64,000 bases of DNA from Streptosporangiaceae bacterium NEAU-GS5 (GCA_017592665.1 JAGFNW010000032.1:1-64000); one strand, 5' to 3'. Positions 47,887 through 63,269 are shown, counted from the first letter of the stretch. Program-made: numbers and translations. The notes: generated by a model from the letters alone, not told the origin.

Positions 47887-49672
47887 GCGGGCTGCCCTGA
47901 CCGGCAGGATTGCAGGTCCACTGGTGGACCAGGGCACGAGCGGCCGTGGAGACCCCGCTGACGTCGACGCACTTGCCGCTGTGCCGGGCCACCAACTGAT
48001 AGTCGTGGGCGTCGTTCCCCGAGTACGTCACCTTCCGCAGGGTGAACTGCTGGTTCAGCCCTGTGTTGCAGGACCATTGGATGACGGCGGCCCCGTCGGC
48101 GGTGGAGGCGGCGTTGACGTCCAGGCATTTGCCGCTCAGCTGATTGACGACCGTGTAGGTGTCGGCGACTCCGGAGACGGGCCGGAAGTTCCACAGCTGC
48201 TGGTCGCCACCCTCGCAGTAGAACTGCTGCTGCTGGGTGCCGTCGGCGGTGCTGCGGTTGGCGTCGTCCAGGCACTGTTGCGAGTGCTGAGCGACGGCCA
48301 CCGACGAGAAGCCGCCGTCCGACGGAGGCACGATCGTGATGGTGAAGGTGTCGTTCACGTTGGTGTGCGGAAGGTTGACCGTGGCGGCGTTGCCGGAAAG
48401 GGTGACGACGGAGTTCTGGATGGTGACCGGCCCCTGGACGGCGCCCCCGTTGTTGTAGGGGATGCGTTGGGCGATCACCCGTATCTGGTTGTTCTGGACG
48501 ATCCCGCTCGTGGTGTCCAGGCGTTGCAGGTTGACGGCGATGTTCCCGGTCGTCCCGCCGCCTCCGACGAGGATCTTGACGTTGCCGGCGGCCTTGGTGG
48601 CGACCGCGTCGTACGCGCCGCTCGGCGTGACGGAGACGAGCTGGCCGGTTTGCCCGCCGTAGAAGCGGTAGACCCACCATTCGCCCTTGGGCTGGTGCTG
48701 CCCGGCCGAGTTGCGCACGAGCAGACTGGCCAGATCGTTGTGCAGGTTGCCCCCGCCGGCCCAGTTGGCGCGCAACCCGTCGGCGCCGGCCCTTTCCAGG
48801 CGCGCGATGTACCAGGAGCCGTCGCCGGGATTCTGCTCGTTGGAGGCCGCGTATTCATTGATCTGGTAGGGCCGCGTGTGGGGGATGCCGCGGGGATCGA
48901 GCGAGGCGTTCGCCGCCGCGACGTTCGCGACGGGATCGCCCGGCAGCGAGTGCCAGCTGGCGATGTCGGGGACCACATTGTTGGCGCGGACGAAGTCGAG
49001 ATACTGGGTCCACCAGCTGGTCGAGGTCGTCGGCACGCCCGCGTAGCTCGGGCCCACGATCAGGTGCGTGGGGAACGCGGCCCGGATCCGCTGGTAGGCG
49101 CGGCGCCACATCTCGAAGTACTGGGATTGGGGGCGGTTCCAGAACAAGGTGATGTTGGGCTCGTTCCAGATGTCCCACTGCACCGGCGCGCCGGTCGCCC
49201 GCACGTCATTGATCAGACGGGTGAGGAAGTTGTCGTAGTCCGTCCAGTCGCCGTTGTCGCCCGGGAAGCGTGAGATAGGGAAGCCGTCGGCGCCCCAGAG
49301 ATCGTGGACCAGCAGTATGAACTCGCCGCCCAACGACCGGGTGCGCAGCAGCTGGGCGCGGGTGGCGTTCCAGCGGCGGTCGTAGCGTCCGGAGACCCAG
49401 CCGCCCGGGCTGTCGAGCTGGGCGCCTCCGGCGCGCATATAGCGGAACTTCACGTCGCGATAGAAGTGGTCCGCGGGGGCCGTGGCGTCCTCGGTCATGC
49501 CGTAGATCCATCCTGACGCCCGGTATGAGGGGGAGCCGCCGGCCGCGGAGAAGTTGACGGAGATGGATTCGTCGGCGGCCTGGGCCGGGGTGACCGCGAC
49601 GGCGGACGCGGTGACCAGGGTGCCTCCGGCGAGAAGAGCGACCAGGCCGCGTCTGTTGAATCTCGTGTTCAC
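47855..49672 (-). CDS. Secreted clan GH-A hydrolase (GH39-like) with C-terminal RICIN
   Basis: 605 aa from GTG 49672, with AAGGAG 6 bases upstream; the frame further upstream contains the promoter and operator and is not coding. The signal peptide ends near residue 35 (PAQAAD). The catalytic domain (about 36-340) has VKFRYMRAGGAQLDSPGGW, acid/base Glu in WDIWNEPNITLFW, and a probable nucleophile Glu in YQINEYAASNEQNPG. A beta-sandwich (about 345-460) and a RICIN trefoil (about 465-605) follow. The repeat arrangement and NEPN resemble GH39, which includes xylosidases and arabinosidases, but the family is not certain. The promoter lies at 49741-49770 with operator A at 49724-49735. Confidence 0.72.
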   Translation of the reverse strand: MNTRFNRRGLVALLAGGTLVTASAVAVTPAQAADESISVNFSAAGGSPSYRASGWIYGMTEDATAPADHFYRDVKFRYMRAGGAQLDSPGGWVSGRYDRRWNATRAQLLRTRSLGGEFILLVHDLWGADGFPISRFPGDNGDWTDYDNFLTRLINDVRATGAPVQWDIWNEPNITLFWNRPQSQYFEMWRRAYQRIRAAFPTHLIVGPSYAGVPTTSTSWWTQYLDFVRANNVVPDIASWHSLPGDPVANVAAANASLDPRGIPHTRPYQINEYAASNEQNPGDGSWYIARLERAGADGLRANWAGGGNLHNDLASLLVRNSAGQHQPKGEWWVYRFYGGQTGQLVSVTPSGAYDAVATKAAGNVKILVGGGGTTGNIAVNLQRLDTTSGIVQNNQIRVIAQRIPYNNGGAVQGPVTIQNSVVTLSGNAATVNLPHTNVNDTFTITIVPPSDGGFSSVAVAQHSQQCLDDANRSTADGTQQQQFYCEGGDQQLWNFRPVSGVADTYTVVNQLSGKCLDVNAASTADGAAVIQWSCNTGLNQQFTLRKVTYSGNDAHDYQLVARHSGKCVDVSGVSTAARALVHQWTCNPAGQGSPLNQTWRLLGR

Positions 49673-49723
49673 TCGTGCTCCTTGGATGTCCCCGGAGATC
49701 GTTCGGATGGCCGCCATGGTTGT

Positions 49724-49735
49724 CGAATCGATTCG
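49724..49735. promoter_or_regulatory. Operator family A: CGAATCGATTCG
   Basis: Perfect palindrome starting 6 bases downstream of the minus-strand -10 hexamer, so it overlaps the expected transcription start of the 47855-49672 gene. Confidence 0.7.
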
Positions 49736-49740
49736 CGCAG

Positions 49741-49770
49741 AGCGTAGATCTGGCCCGTGAAGGATGTCAA
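49741..49770 (-). promoter_or_regulatory. Promoter of the GH39-like gene
   Basis: On the minus strand TTGACA (49770-49765), an 18-base spacer and TACGCT (49746-49741), followed by operator A. Confidence 0.6.
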
Positions 49771-49962
49771 TCGCGAGCGTGGCGACGAGAGGGCGGCCGA
49801 GGGCCGACGTCAGGTATGCATGAAGCGCCGGCCGGGGGAGCGACGACCCGGTGGCGGGCGAAGGCCGGCAGTGCGGACCGGGCCGGCGGGACCCGGCTGA
49901 TGGATGCAAGGGGGAGGGCGAGCGTGGCTGTCAACGTGCGGCGCACGCCCGCGCGTCGGCAT

Positions 49963-49976
49963 TGTTAGCGCTAACA
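49963..49976. promoter_or_regulatory. Operator family B: TGTTAGCGCTAACA
   Basis: Perfect 14-bp palindrome, identical to 12365, 55598 and 59269. It lies 254 bases before the plus-strand promoter, so it may act through looping or on another start site. Confidence 0.65.
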
Positions 49977-50160
49977 TTTTAGGTCGAATCCTGGGCTTCT
50001 TGGTAAGCGACGGAGTTGGTGGTGGTGCGGCGGAGCCAACACGACCGAACGAAATCCGTCAAGACCGAACGTCTGGACCGTCGTAGGGCCTCCTCCGTGA
50101 CTCGAGGTCCCTAGCTGCTCTTACGTGCCGCGAACGGCCGGCCGCAGGGTTCGCGCCGTC

Positions 50161-50173
50161 GTGAAAATTTCAC
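50161..50173. promoter_or_regulatory. GTGAAA-A-TTTCAC palindrome (motif D-like)
   Basis: Perfect 6-bp arms around one base; it shares the GAAAnTTTC core with sites at 55509, 56835 and 59058. Confidence 0.5.
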
Positions 50174-50205
50174 CGATGTCTCGGGTCCGAGACGGCCGAT
50201 GACAT

Positions 50206-50258
50206 CGAAACGATTCGCGCACAAGGGGCTTGACAGGTGTGTCAGCGGTTTTCACAAT
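50206..50258 (+). promoter_or_regulatory. Operator A (CGAAACGATTCG, 50206-50217) and promoter of the GH54/GH29 unit
   Basis: The operator lies 12 bases upstream of TTGACA (50230-50235), which is followed by a 17-base spacer and CACAAT (50253-50258). The start codon of the GH54 gene is 166 bases further on, so the leader is long. Confidence 0.6.
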
Positions 50259-50325
50259 GACTCCCCGAGTGGTCTCCTCATGCCGGTGTCCGGTGGTGGA
50301 CGGCAGAGGCCGCGCTTTTCAGTGA

Positions 50326-51876
<1,551 letters not shown>

Positions 51877-51902
51877 CCCCCTGTTCCGAGAGGTTCCCGC
51901 CC

Positions 51903-55356
<3,454 letters not shown>

Positions 55357-55364
55357 CCCGCACG

Positions 55365-55404
55365 CCCTTCGCCGGCTGGGCACGCCCACCCAGCCGGCAA
55401 AGGG
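55365..55404. terminator. Long hairpin terminator after the GH54/GH29/GH54 unit
   Basis: GCCGGCTGGG (55371-55380) pairs with CCCAGCCGGC (55389-55398) around an 8-base loop. CCCTT and AAGGG extend it past one mismatch. It starts 9 bases after the stop. Confidence 0.85.
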
Positions 55405-55508
55405 GGCTGGTTCGGGACGCATCCATGCGCCGAGCGGCTCCATCCGGGAGCCGTTGACTTCGCCCGGTTGATCGCCCAGGATGGGCCGTAACTTAATGAG
55501 CACGGAAC

Positions 55509-55519
55509 CGAAACTTTCG
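55509..55519. promoter_or_regulatory. Operator family D: CGAAA-C-TTTCG
   Basis: Palindrome with 5-bp arms in front of the first tandem LacI gene. Related to CGAAACTTTCA (56835) before the second LacI gene, so autoregulation is likely. Confidence 0.6.
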
Positions 55520-55556
55520 TGGCGGCGCTGGACCGCTATTTCGCGGTGTCGGCAGA

Positions 55557-55567
55557 TGAATGTTTCA
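55557..55567. promoter_or_regulatory. Motif E: TGAA-TGT-TTCA
   Basis: Identical to the element at 59105-59115 upstream of the GH27 gene; both lie between a D and a B site. Confidence 0.45.
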
Positions 55568-55597
55568 TTCGTCCAAGCGCCCATATACGCGATTCGA

Positions 55598-55611
55598 TGT
55601 TAGCGCTAACA
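55598..55611. promoter_or_regulatory. Operator family B: TGTTAGCGCTAACA
   Basis: Perfect palindrome upstream of the first tandem LacI gene. Confidence 0.7.
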
Positions 55612-55777
55612 TTAATTGGTGGCCAGGGAGGACTCAATGGCGGGACTGCTCACCCAGACCAGCGCACCCGGTTGACCGCGCGCGTGCGGCCCACGGTTCG
55701 GGACACTCATCTGCGCGCTGTTCGGATCGGCCGAGCGGACCGGGGCGATGTCCTGATCGCGACGTTAAACTTCGGCC

Positions 55778-56821
55778 ATGACCGTCATCGGAGACTCCCC
55801 CGCACATGAGGGCGCAGAACCGCCGACCATCGCGCAGCTCGCCGAACTCGCCGGGGTGTCCATGGCGACCGTCTCGAAGGTGGTCAACGGTCGGTCCCAA
55901 GTCGCACCGGAAACGCGCGCCCTGGTCGAAGGCCTCATTCAGCAGCACGGCTATCGACGTCAGAGGCGGCGGGTGAATCCAGCGGCGGCGGTCGAAGTGC
56001 TCTTCCACGAATTGGCCGGCGACTATCCGGTGGAAATCATCAAGGGAGTCGGCCGGGTCGCGCGCGAGCACCACATGGCGGTCATGATCTCGGAGCTGCA
56101 AGGCCGCCACACGCCCGGCAGCGACTGGATCGAGGAGCTGCTGCGCCGCCGTCCCTCCGGCGTGATCGCGGTCTACTCGGGGCTCACCCCCGGCCAGCGC
56201 GCGCGGCTCGCGCAGCGCGAGATTCCGCTCATCCTCCTCGATCCCACCGGCGAGCCTGGTCACGGCGTGCCCTCGGTCGGGGCGGGCAACTGGAACGGCG
56301 GGCTCGCGGCCACCCACCATCTGCTGGATCTCGGCCACCGCCGGATCGCCATCATCACCGGCCCGGCTCATGCGCTGTCCAGCCGCGCCCGGCTCGACGG
56401 CTACCGCGCCGCCCTCGACACGGCCGGCGTGCCCGTCGATCCGGATCTCATCTGCCAGGGCGAATTCATGATCCAGGACGGCCTCACCTACACCCACCGG
56501 CTGCGCCGCCTGCCCGATCCGCCCACCGCCATCTTCACCTGCAACGACGGCCAGGCCGTCGGCGTCTACCGTGCCGCACACGAGCTGGGACTGCGCATCC
56601 CGGATGATCTGAGCGTGGTCGGGTTCGACGACATGCCTCCGGTGCGCTGGCTCATCCCAGCGCTGACCACGATCCGCCAGCCGCTCACCGAAATGGCCGC
56701 GGCGGCGACCACCATGCTCGTGAACCTCGCCAAGGGCGAGCCCCTGCCGCAAAACCGCATCGAATTCGCGACCGAGCTCATCGTCCGGGGGAGCACCGGC
56801 CCCGTACCTAAGATCAAATAG
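55778..56821 (+). CDS. LacI-family regulator, first of a tandem pair
   Basis: 347 aa, ATG 55778. HTH PTIAQLAELAGVSMATVSKVVNGRSQVAPETRALV, then a short hinge (QHGYRRQRRRVNP) and a PBP-type domain: PSGVIAVYSGLTPGQRARLAQREIPLILLDP, VGAGNWNGGLAATHHLLDLGHRRIAIITGP, TAIFTCNDGQAVGVYRAAHELGLRIPDDLSVVGFDDMPPVRWLIPALTTIRQP. It is close to the next gene (56933) in sequence. Operators D, E and B stand upstream, so autoregulation and control of nearby secreted enzyme genes are likely. Confidence 0.9.
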   Translation: MTVIGDSPAHEGAEPPTIAQLAELAGVSMATVSKVVNGRSQVAPETRALVEGLIQQHGYRRQRRRVNPAAAVEVLFHELAGDYPVEIIKGVGRVAREHHMAVMISELQGRHTPGSDWIEELLRRRPSGVIAVYSGLTPGQRARLAQREIPLILLDPTGEPGHGVPSVGAGNWNGGLAATHHLLDLGHRRIAIITGPAHALSSRARLDGYRAALDTAGVPVDPDLICQGEFMIQDGLTYTHRLRRLPDPPTAIFTCNDGQAVGVYRAAHELGLRIPDDLSVVGFDDMPPVRWLIPALTTIRQPLTEMAAAATTMLVNLAKGEPLPQNRIEFATELIVRGSTGPVPKIK

Positions 56822-56834
56822 AGAAAGAGAAAGC

Positions 56835-56845
56835 CGAAACTTTCA
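56835..56845. promoter_or_regulatory. Operator family D: CGAAACTTTCA between the LacI paralogues
   Basis: The GAAACTTTC core lies 14 bases after the first LacI stop and about 88 bases before the second LacI start. Confidence 0.55.
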
Positions 56846-56932
56846 TGGATGTGGGGTCGCGCTTTCGATCCCGGGTCGTTTAGTCTCTCGCCAACGGGCG
56901 GGTGTGAACGATCTGACCGGGGAGGGCGTACG

Positions 56933-57988
56933 GTGCCGCACGCCGAGAGCGGTGAGCCCTATGCGGGGCGCAGGCGGCGGGGAGATCCCGCGAAGCCGGT
57001 GACCATCGCCTACATCGCCGCATCCGCGGGCGTGTCCGTCCCGACCGTCTCCAAGGTGATCAACGGCCGTTCAGGAGTGGCCCCGGACACCCGAGCCCGG
57101 GTCGAGGCCGCCGTAGAGCAGTACGGCTATCGCCGGCCCGATCCCGCCGTCCGCACCGACATCATGGAACTCGTCTTTCGTGAGCTGGAGAGCATGTGGG
57201 CCCTGGAGATCATTCGTGGTGTCGAGCGGGTGGCCCGCGAACATCACGTCGGCGTCCTGCTCTCGGAATTCGACGGCCAGCCGAACGCGGTCCGTGGCTG
57301 GATCAACGGCACTCTTACCCGCCGCCCGCACTGCGTCATCACGGTGGCTCAGCTCTCGGAGACCGAACGGGCACAGCTGCGCGCGCGGGGCATCCCTTAT
57401 GTGGTGTTCGACCCTACCTATGACCTCCCCGACGACATCCCGTTCGTGGGGGCCACGAACTGGTCGGGCGGGCGCGCCGCCACCCGGCACCTCATTGAGC
57501 TCGGCCATCGCGACATCGCGCTGATCAGCGGACCGGATCACGTGCTGTGCTCCCGGGCCAGGCACGACGGCTACCGCGCCGCCATGGACGCGGCCGGTAT
57601 TCCGGTCAACCCCGACTTCGTGCTGCACGCCCACCTCAACCGGGCGGACGGCCACGCGGCGGCGTGCCGGCTGCTCGGCCTTCCTCGGCGGCCGACGGCC
57701 ATCTTCGCGGGCAACGACCTCCAGGCGCTGGGCGTCTATCAGGCGGCCCATGAGACGGGACTGCGCATCCCGCAGGATCTCAGTGTCGTCGGATACGACG
57801 ACCTGCCCATCGTCGCCTGGCTCGATCCACCCATGACCACCGTCCATCAGCCGCTCACCGAGATGGCGGCCGCGGCGACCGAATTGGCCCTGACCCTCGG
57901 CCGGCGCGAGCGGCCGGCTCAGACCGGCATTGAGCTGGCCACCTCCCTCGTCGTGCGCGGCAGCACCGCCCCGCCGCCGGGCCCCTGA
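56933..57988 (+). CDS. LacI-family regulator, second of a tandem pair
   Basis: 351 aa from GTG 56933, with GGGGAGGG in front; the longer frame from 56849 covers the operator D site. A basic tail (YAGRRRRGDPAKP) precedes the HTH VTIAYIAASAGVSVPTVSKVINGRSGVAPDTRARV. The ligand domain parallels the first paralogue (VGATNWSGGRAATRHLIELGHRDIALISGP; TAIFAGNDLQALGVYQAAHETGLRIPQDLSVVGYDDLPIVAWLDPPMTTVHQP). The close similarity suggests local duplication with related operators, possibly different effectors. Confidence 0.9.
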   Translation: MPHAESGEPYAGRRRRGDPAKPVTIAYIAASAGVSVPTVSKVINGRSGVAPDTRARVEAAVEQYGYRRPDPAVRTDIMELVFRELESMWALEIIRGVERVAREHHVGVLLSEFDGQPNAVRGWINGTLTRRPHCVITVAQLSETERAQLRARGIPYVVFDPTYDLPDDIPFVGATNWSGGRAATRHLIELGHRDIALISGPDHVLCSRARHDGYRAAMDAAGIPVNPDFVLHAHLNRADGHAAACRLLGLPRRPTAIFAGNDLQALGVYQAAHETGLRIPQDLSVVGYDDLPIVAWLDPPMTTVHQPLTEMAAAATELALTLGRRERPAQTGIELATSLVVRGSTAPPPGP

Positions 57989-58035
57989 AAGGTTTCCAGC
58001 GCTGGGGCGGGATTCTTTCGGTCGGCCGGGGTGTC

Positions 58036-58869
58036 TCAGGGCTTGGTCGCGATGCCGCCGTACGCCCAGGCATGGCCGCCGGGGATCGCCTCCCGGTATT
58101 CGTCCTCATCGGGATGCCAGTCGACGACTTCCACCAGGCCAGGGCTGACCAGCCGCCAACCGTCGAAGAACCGCAGGACATCGGCGTGCGTTCGAGGCGC
58201 CATGGGGGCCGAGCTTTTGTCGTACGGCTTGGTGAACTCGTCCCTGCTGATCTGCGGGGGGGCGAAATCGAGCGTGATGTGGGAGAGCAGCAGGTGGCTG
58301 CCGGCCGGCGCCGCCGCCTTGAACTGCTCGACACTCGCGTACGGATCCTCGGCGTCAGGGATGAAGTGCAGCACCCCGGCCAGGATGACGGCCATCGGCT
58401 GGGTGAAGTCGAGGATGCTACTGACGTCGGGATGGGTCAGAATCTCGTTCGGCCGGCGTAGGTCGGCCTCGACCACCTTTGTCACGCCTGCGGGCGTGCT
58501 GTTCAGCAGGGCACGGCCATGCGTCAGGACGATCGGGTCGTTGTCGACGTAGACGACGCGGGCGTCGGGGATCACTTCCTGGGCTATCTCATGGATGTTG
58601 CCCTGTGTCGGAAGGCCCGCGCCGATGTCGAGAAACTGCCGGATCCCCGCCGTGGTGACGAGATGGCGCACCGCACGCCGCAGGAACGCCCGGTGCGCCC
58701 GGACGCCCTCCCGCGTTCCAGGAGAGATCGCCACCAGCTGCTCGGCCGCCGCCCGGTCGGCCGAGAAGTTGTCCTTCCCGCCCAGCAGATAGTCATAGAT
58801 CCGCGCAGGGTGGGGGATCTTCGGGTTGATCCGGCTAAGTATGGCTTCGGAGTCGGTCGGCTCGGACAT
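58036..58869 (-). CDS. SAM-dependent methyltransferase (Methyltransf_19 / DUF574 family)
   Basis: 277 aa from MSEPTDSEAILSRINPKIPHPARIYDYLLGGKDNF at 58869, the characteristic start of this actinobacterial family; the longer frame to 59028 crosses regulatory sequence. It continues with REGVRAHRAFLRRAVRHL, FLDIGAGLPTQGNIHE (SAM-binding), VVYVDNDPIVLTHGRALL and ILAGVLHFIPDAEDPY. The substrate is unknown; these proteins are highly multiplied in actinomycetes. It looks unrelated to the polysaccharide genes, although TGTTAACGATAACA lies 82 bases upstream. Confidence 0.85.
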   Translation of the reverse strand: MSEPTDSEAILSRINPKIPHPARIYDYLLGGKDNFSADRAAAEQLVAISPGTREGVRAHRAFLRRAVRHLVTTAGIRQFLDIGAGLPTQGNIHEIAQEVIPDARVVYVDNDPIVLTHGRALLNSTPAGVTKVVEADLRRPNEILTHPDVSSILDFTQPMAVILAGVLHFIPDAEDPYASVEQFKAAAPAGSHLLLSHITLDFAPPQISRDEFTKPYDKSSAPMAPRTHADVLRFFDGWRLVSPGLVEVVDWHPDEDEYREAIPGGHAWAYGGIATKP

Positions 58870-58950
58870 CTGGATTTCTACGCTTTCTGGCCAGGCGATA
58901 CGAAGGACGGTTCTCGCGCGCCGGTGCGGCGCCCCCCCCGCGAAGCGATC

Positions 58951-58964
58951 TGTTAACGATAACA
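58951..58964. promoter_or_regulatory. Operator family B variant: TGTTAACGATAACA
   Basis: Two bases differ from the B consensus. It is nearer the methyltransferase start than the GH27 start, so its target is unclear. Confidence 0.45.
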
Positions 58965-59057
58965 ACGATCGCCGGATATGGGGAGAGCAGTAGGTCGATG
59001 GTTTCGATTTCAACGACTTGTCGCCCAAGGCGGACCCTGGAGCGCGCCCCTCGCGAA

Positions 59058-59076
59058 CCGTGGAAACTTTCCACGG
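59058..59076. promoter_or_regulatory. Operator family D: 19-bp palindrome around GAAACTTTC
   Basis: CCGTGGAAA-C-TTTCCACGG has perfect 9-bp arms, the longest symmetric member of family D. Confidence 0.7.
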
Positions 59077-59104
59077 CGAACTGCTTACTACGGATGCGGC
59101 GCCT

Positions 59105-59115
59105 TGAATGTTTCA
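59105..59115. promoter_or_regulatory. Motif E: TGAA-TGT-TTCA
   Basis: Identical to 55557-55567. Confidence 0.45.
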
Positions 59116-59268
59116 CTCTTGTATGCCCTCTGAGCTGGGCTTAATCGGATCTGTCGACGGGACGGTCTTGACATGGGCCGCTCTTGTCGTGTTCGCTCCG
59201 GGCACGTAGAGCACGAACGTTAACCGCTCTGGTCCGAGCAATTTTCGTGGGAGCGATGCGGACAGAGA

Positions 59269-59282
59269 TGTTAGCGCTAACA
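59269..59282. promoter_or_regulatory. Operator family B: TGTTAGCGCTAACA
   Basis: Perfect palindrome 145 bases before the GH27 start. Confidence 0.7.
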
Positions 59283-59417
59283 AAACCGCCCGATCTAAGG
59301 ATCGCCGACCGCCCTGGAGCACGGCCGGCCCCGGCCACGACCACAGCCACCGGCCGGGGCCGTGCCGTACGGACGTCCGCGATCGCCGTGAAAGCCGTAC
59401 CCCCACGGCAGGATTGA

Positions 59418-61025
<1,608 letters not shown>

Positions 61026-61040
61026 CGGCAGGAGTCGATC

Positions 61041-63026
61041 ATGCATGCATCCACGCGCCGGGTGACGGCGGTCGTCGCCTGTCTCCTGGCCGTGCTGGCA
61101 ACGCTGACCGTGCCGGCGCCCGCATGGGCGGCCCCGGCGCCACTCGTAGGAGCGGCGTCGGGGCGGTGCCTGGACGTCCGGGGAAACGTCGACACGGCGG
61201 GCACCGCGCTGCAGATCTATGACTGCAACGGCCAGGCCAACCAGGCGTTCGAGTTCACCAGCGCCGGTGAGCTGCGCACGTTCAACGGCACACGCTGCGT
61301 CGACGCGAACGGCGGGCAGACAACGCCGGGGACGCAGGCCATCATCTGGTCCTGCAACGGCCAGTCCAACCAGCAGTGGCGGCAGAACAGCAACGGCTCC
61401 ATCACGGGCGTTCAGTCGGGACTGTGCCTGGACGTGAACGGGGCGGCCACCGCCAACGGGACGTCGGTCATCCTGTGGAACTGCAACGGGCAGGCCAATC
61501 AGAGGTGGAGCGCGTCCGGTTCGTCGCCGACGACGTACAGCAACCCGGTGTTGTGGGAGGACCTGGCGGACGCCGACGTCTTCCGGGTGGGCGACACCTT
61601 CTATTACACGGCCTCGACCATGCACTACTCACCGGGCGCGCCGATCCTGCGCTCCTATGACCTGGTGCACTGGGAGTTCGCCGGGCATGCGGTGCCGAGT
61701 CTGGACTTCGGGTCGAACGCGTACAACCTGAGCGGAGGCCGGGCGTACGTAAAGGGGATCTGGGCGTCGGCGCTGAACTACCGTCCGAGCAACAGCACCT
61801 ACTACTGGATCGGCTGCGTCGAGTTCAACCGGACGTACGTCTACACGGCGACCGCCGTGGACGGGCAGTGGCAGAAGCGTTCGCAGATCAACAACTGCTA
61901 CTACGACGCCGGCCTGCTCATCGACGACAACGACACGATGTACGTGTCCTACGGCAACACGAACATCAGCGTGGCCCAGCTGTCGGCCGACGGGCTCAGC
62001 CAGGTGCGCACGCAGCAGGTGTTCAGCACCCCGTCCAGCGTCGGCACGCTGGAGGGGTCGCGGATGTACAAGATCAATGGGAACTACTACATCTTCCTCA
62101 CCCGTCCGGCCAACGGCCAGTACATCCTGAAGTCGACCAGCGGCCCGTTCGGGCCGTACACGATGCGGCAGGTGCTGCTCAACCTGCCCGGCCCGATCAG
62201 CGGCGGCGGCGTGCCGCATCAGGGCGGGCTGGTGCAGACCCAGAGCGGCGCCTGGTATTACATGGCGTTCGTCGACGCCTATCCCGGCGGGCGGGTGCCG
62301 GTGCTGGCGCCGATCACCTGGACGTCGGACGGCTGGCCGCAGCTTCAGACCGTCAACGGCGCCTGGGGCGTCTCCTATCCACTGCCGAACGTGCCCCAAG
62401 CGCCGCGCCAGACGAAACCACCGACCGGCACCGACACCTTCACGGCGCTCGGCCCGGAATGGGAGTGGAACCACAACCCCGACAACACCCGATGGTCCAC
62501 CGGCAGCGGGCTGCGCCTGCAAACCGCCACGGTCACCAACGACCTGTACAACGCCCGCAACACCCTCACGCACCGGATCCTCGGACCGTCCTCCACCGCG
62601 ACGATCCAGCTGGACTACTCCGCGATGCGGGACGGCGACCGGGCCGGGCTGGCCCTGCTCCGTGATTCGTCGGCCTGGATCGGCGTCAAACGCGACAACG
62701 GCCAGACGCGGGTGACGATGGTCAACGGCCTGACCATGGACGGCAGCTGGAACACCACTGGCACGGGCACCGAAGCGGCCGGCGCGAACGTCTCCGGCGG
62801 CCGCGTCTGGCTGCGGGTCAACGCCGACATACGACCTGGCACGGGCCGGCAGGGCCGCTTCTCCTACAGCACCGACGGAGTCAATTTCACCGCGCTCGGC
62901 CCGGGTTTCTCGATGAACAACGCCTGGCAGTTCTTCATGGGCTATCGCTTCGGCATCTTCAACTACGCCACCCAATCGCTCGGCGGCGCCGTCACCGTCA
63001 GCCGATTCGACCTCACCACCCCCTGA
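61041..63026 (+). CDS. Secreted GH43 enzyme (beta-xylosidase/arabinofuranosidase) with N-terminal RICIN
   Basis: 661 aa. The signal peptide ends near residue 31 (PAWAAPAP) and a RICIN trefoil (about 32-162) follows, similar to those of the GH54 and GH62 genes at 12398 and 31974. The GH43 five-blade propeller (about 170-460) has base Asp in LADADVFRVGDTFYY, the pKa-modulating Asp in YDAGLLIDDND and acid Glu in GTLEGSRMYKINGN. The C-terminal jelly-roll domain (about 465-661; EWEWNHNPDNTRWS, LDYSAMRDGDRAGLALL, GRFSYSTDGVNF) is typical of GH43 beta-xylosidases with a C2 domain. Cotranscribed with GH27. Confidence 0.88.
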   Translation: MHASTRRVTAVVACLLAVLATLTVPAPAWAAPAPLVGAASGRCLDVRGNVDTAGTALQIYDCNGQANQAFEFTSAGELRTFNGTRCVDANGGQTTPGTQAIIWSCNGQSNQQWRQNSNGSITGVQSGLCLDVNGAATANGTSVILWNCNGQANQRWSASGSSPTTYSNPVLWEDLADADVFRVGDTFYYTASTMHYSPGAPILRSYDLVHWEFAGHAVPSLDFGSNAYNLSGGRAYVKGIWASALNYRPSNSTYYWIGCVEFNRTYVYTATAVDGQWQKRSQINNCYYDAGLLIDDNDTMYVSYGNTNISVAQLSADGLSQVRTQQVFSTPSSVGTLEGSRMYKINGNYYIFLTRPANGQYILKSTSGPFGPYTMRQVLLNLPGPISGGGVPHQGGLVQTQSGAWYYMAFVDAYPGGRVPVLAPITWTSDGWPQLQTVNGAWGVSYPLPNVPQAPRQTKPPTGTDTFTALGPEWEWNHNPDNTRWSTGSGLRLQTATVTNDLYNARNTLTHRILGPSSTATIQLDYSAMRDGDRAGLALLRDSSAWIGVKRDNGQTRVTMVNGLTMDGSWNTTGTGTEAAGANVSGGRVWLRVNADIRPGTGRQGRFSYSTDGVNFTALGPGFSMNNAWQFFMGYRFGIFNYATQSLGGAVTVSRFDLTTP

Positions 63027-63068
63027 TCCGCGATCGCCGGCAACCACCCCGAAAAAGAAGGAGAACCA

Positions 63069-63224
63069 GTGATGCAAGACATCGGCAATGCACCCGAGGT
63101 CCTGTCGCGACGGCGGCAGGGCCTGCCGATCACCGATGCCGTGCCAATCGTTCAAGACATAGCGCTGATCAGTCCGGATGGGGCGACGTACCTGCTCCGG
63201 GTGCGCACATTTCGGAGCGGATAG
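63069..63224 (+). CDS. Small hypothetical ORF (51 aa) with a strong ribosome site
   Basis: GTG 63069 or ATG 63072, with AAAGAAGGAG just before, to TAG 63222-63224. It encodes about 50 residues beginning MQDIGNAPEVLSRRRQGL and ending YLLRVRTFRSG. I do not recognise it. It starts 42 bases behind GH43 and is not hydrophobic. It could be a real small gene of the GH27/GH43 unit, or the remaining 5' end of a lost gene whose ribosome site survived. Confidence 0.4.
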   Translation: MMQDIGNAPEVLSRRRQGLPITDAVPIVQDIALISPDGATYLLRVRTFRSG

Positions 63225-63269
63225 AGTCCGGCGCCGCCGGCCCTTCCGCGTCCGCGAGCAACCGATGAT

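Larger units (their letters stand above)
55357..55777. promoter_or_regulatory. Upstream region of the tandem LacI genes
   Basis: 421 bases with no credible gene. It holds the terminator, a CGAAACTTTCG palindrome (55509-55519), a TGAATGTTTCA element (55557-55567) and a family B operator (55598-55611), all within 100 bases, then about 165 bases of leader to the LacI start. Confidence 0.6.

Noticed and set aside
57996-58005. CCAGCGCTGG palindrome between convergent LacI and methyltransferase genes
   Set aside because: Only 10 bp and GC-rich, not repeated elsewhere; expected by chance in this composition.
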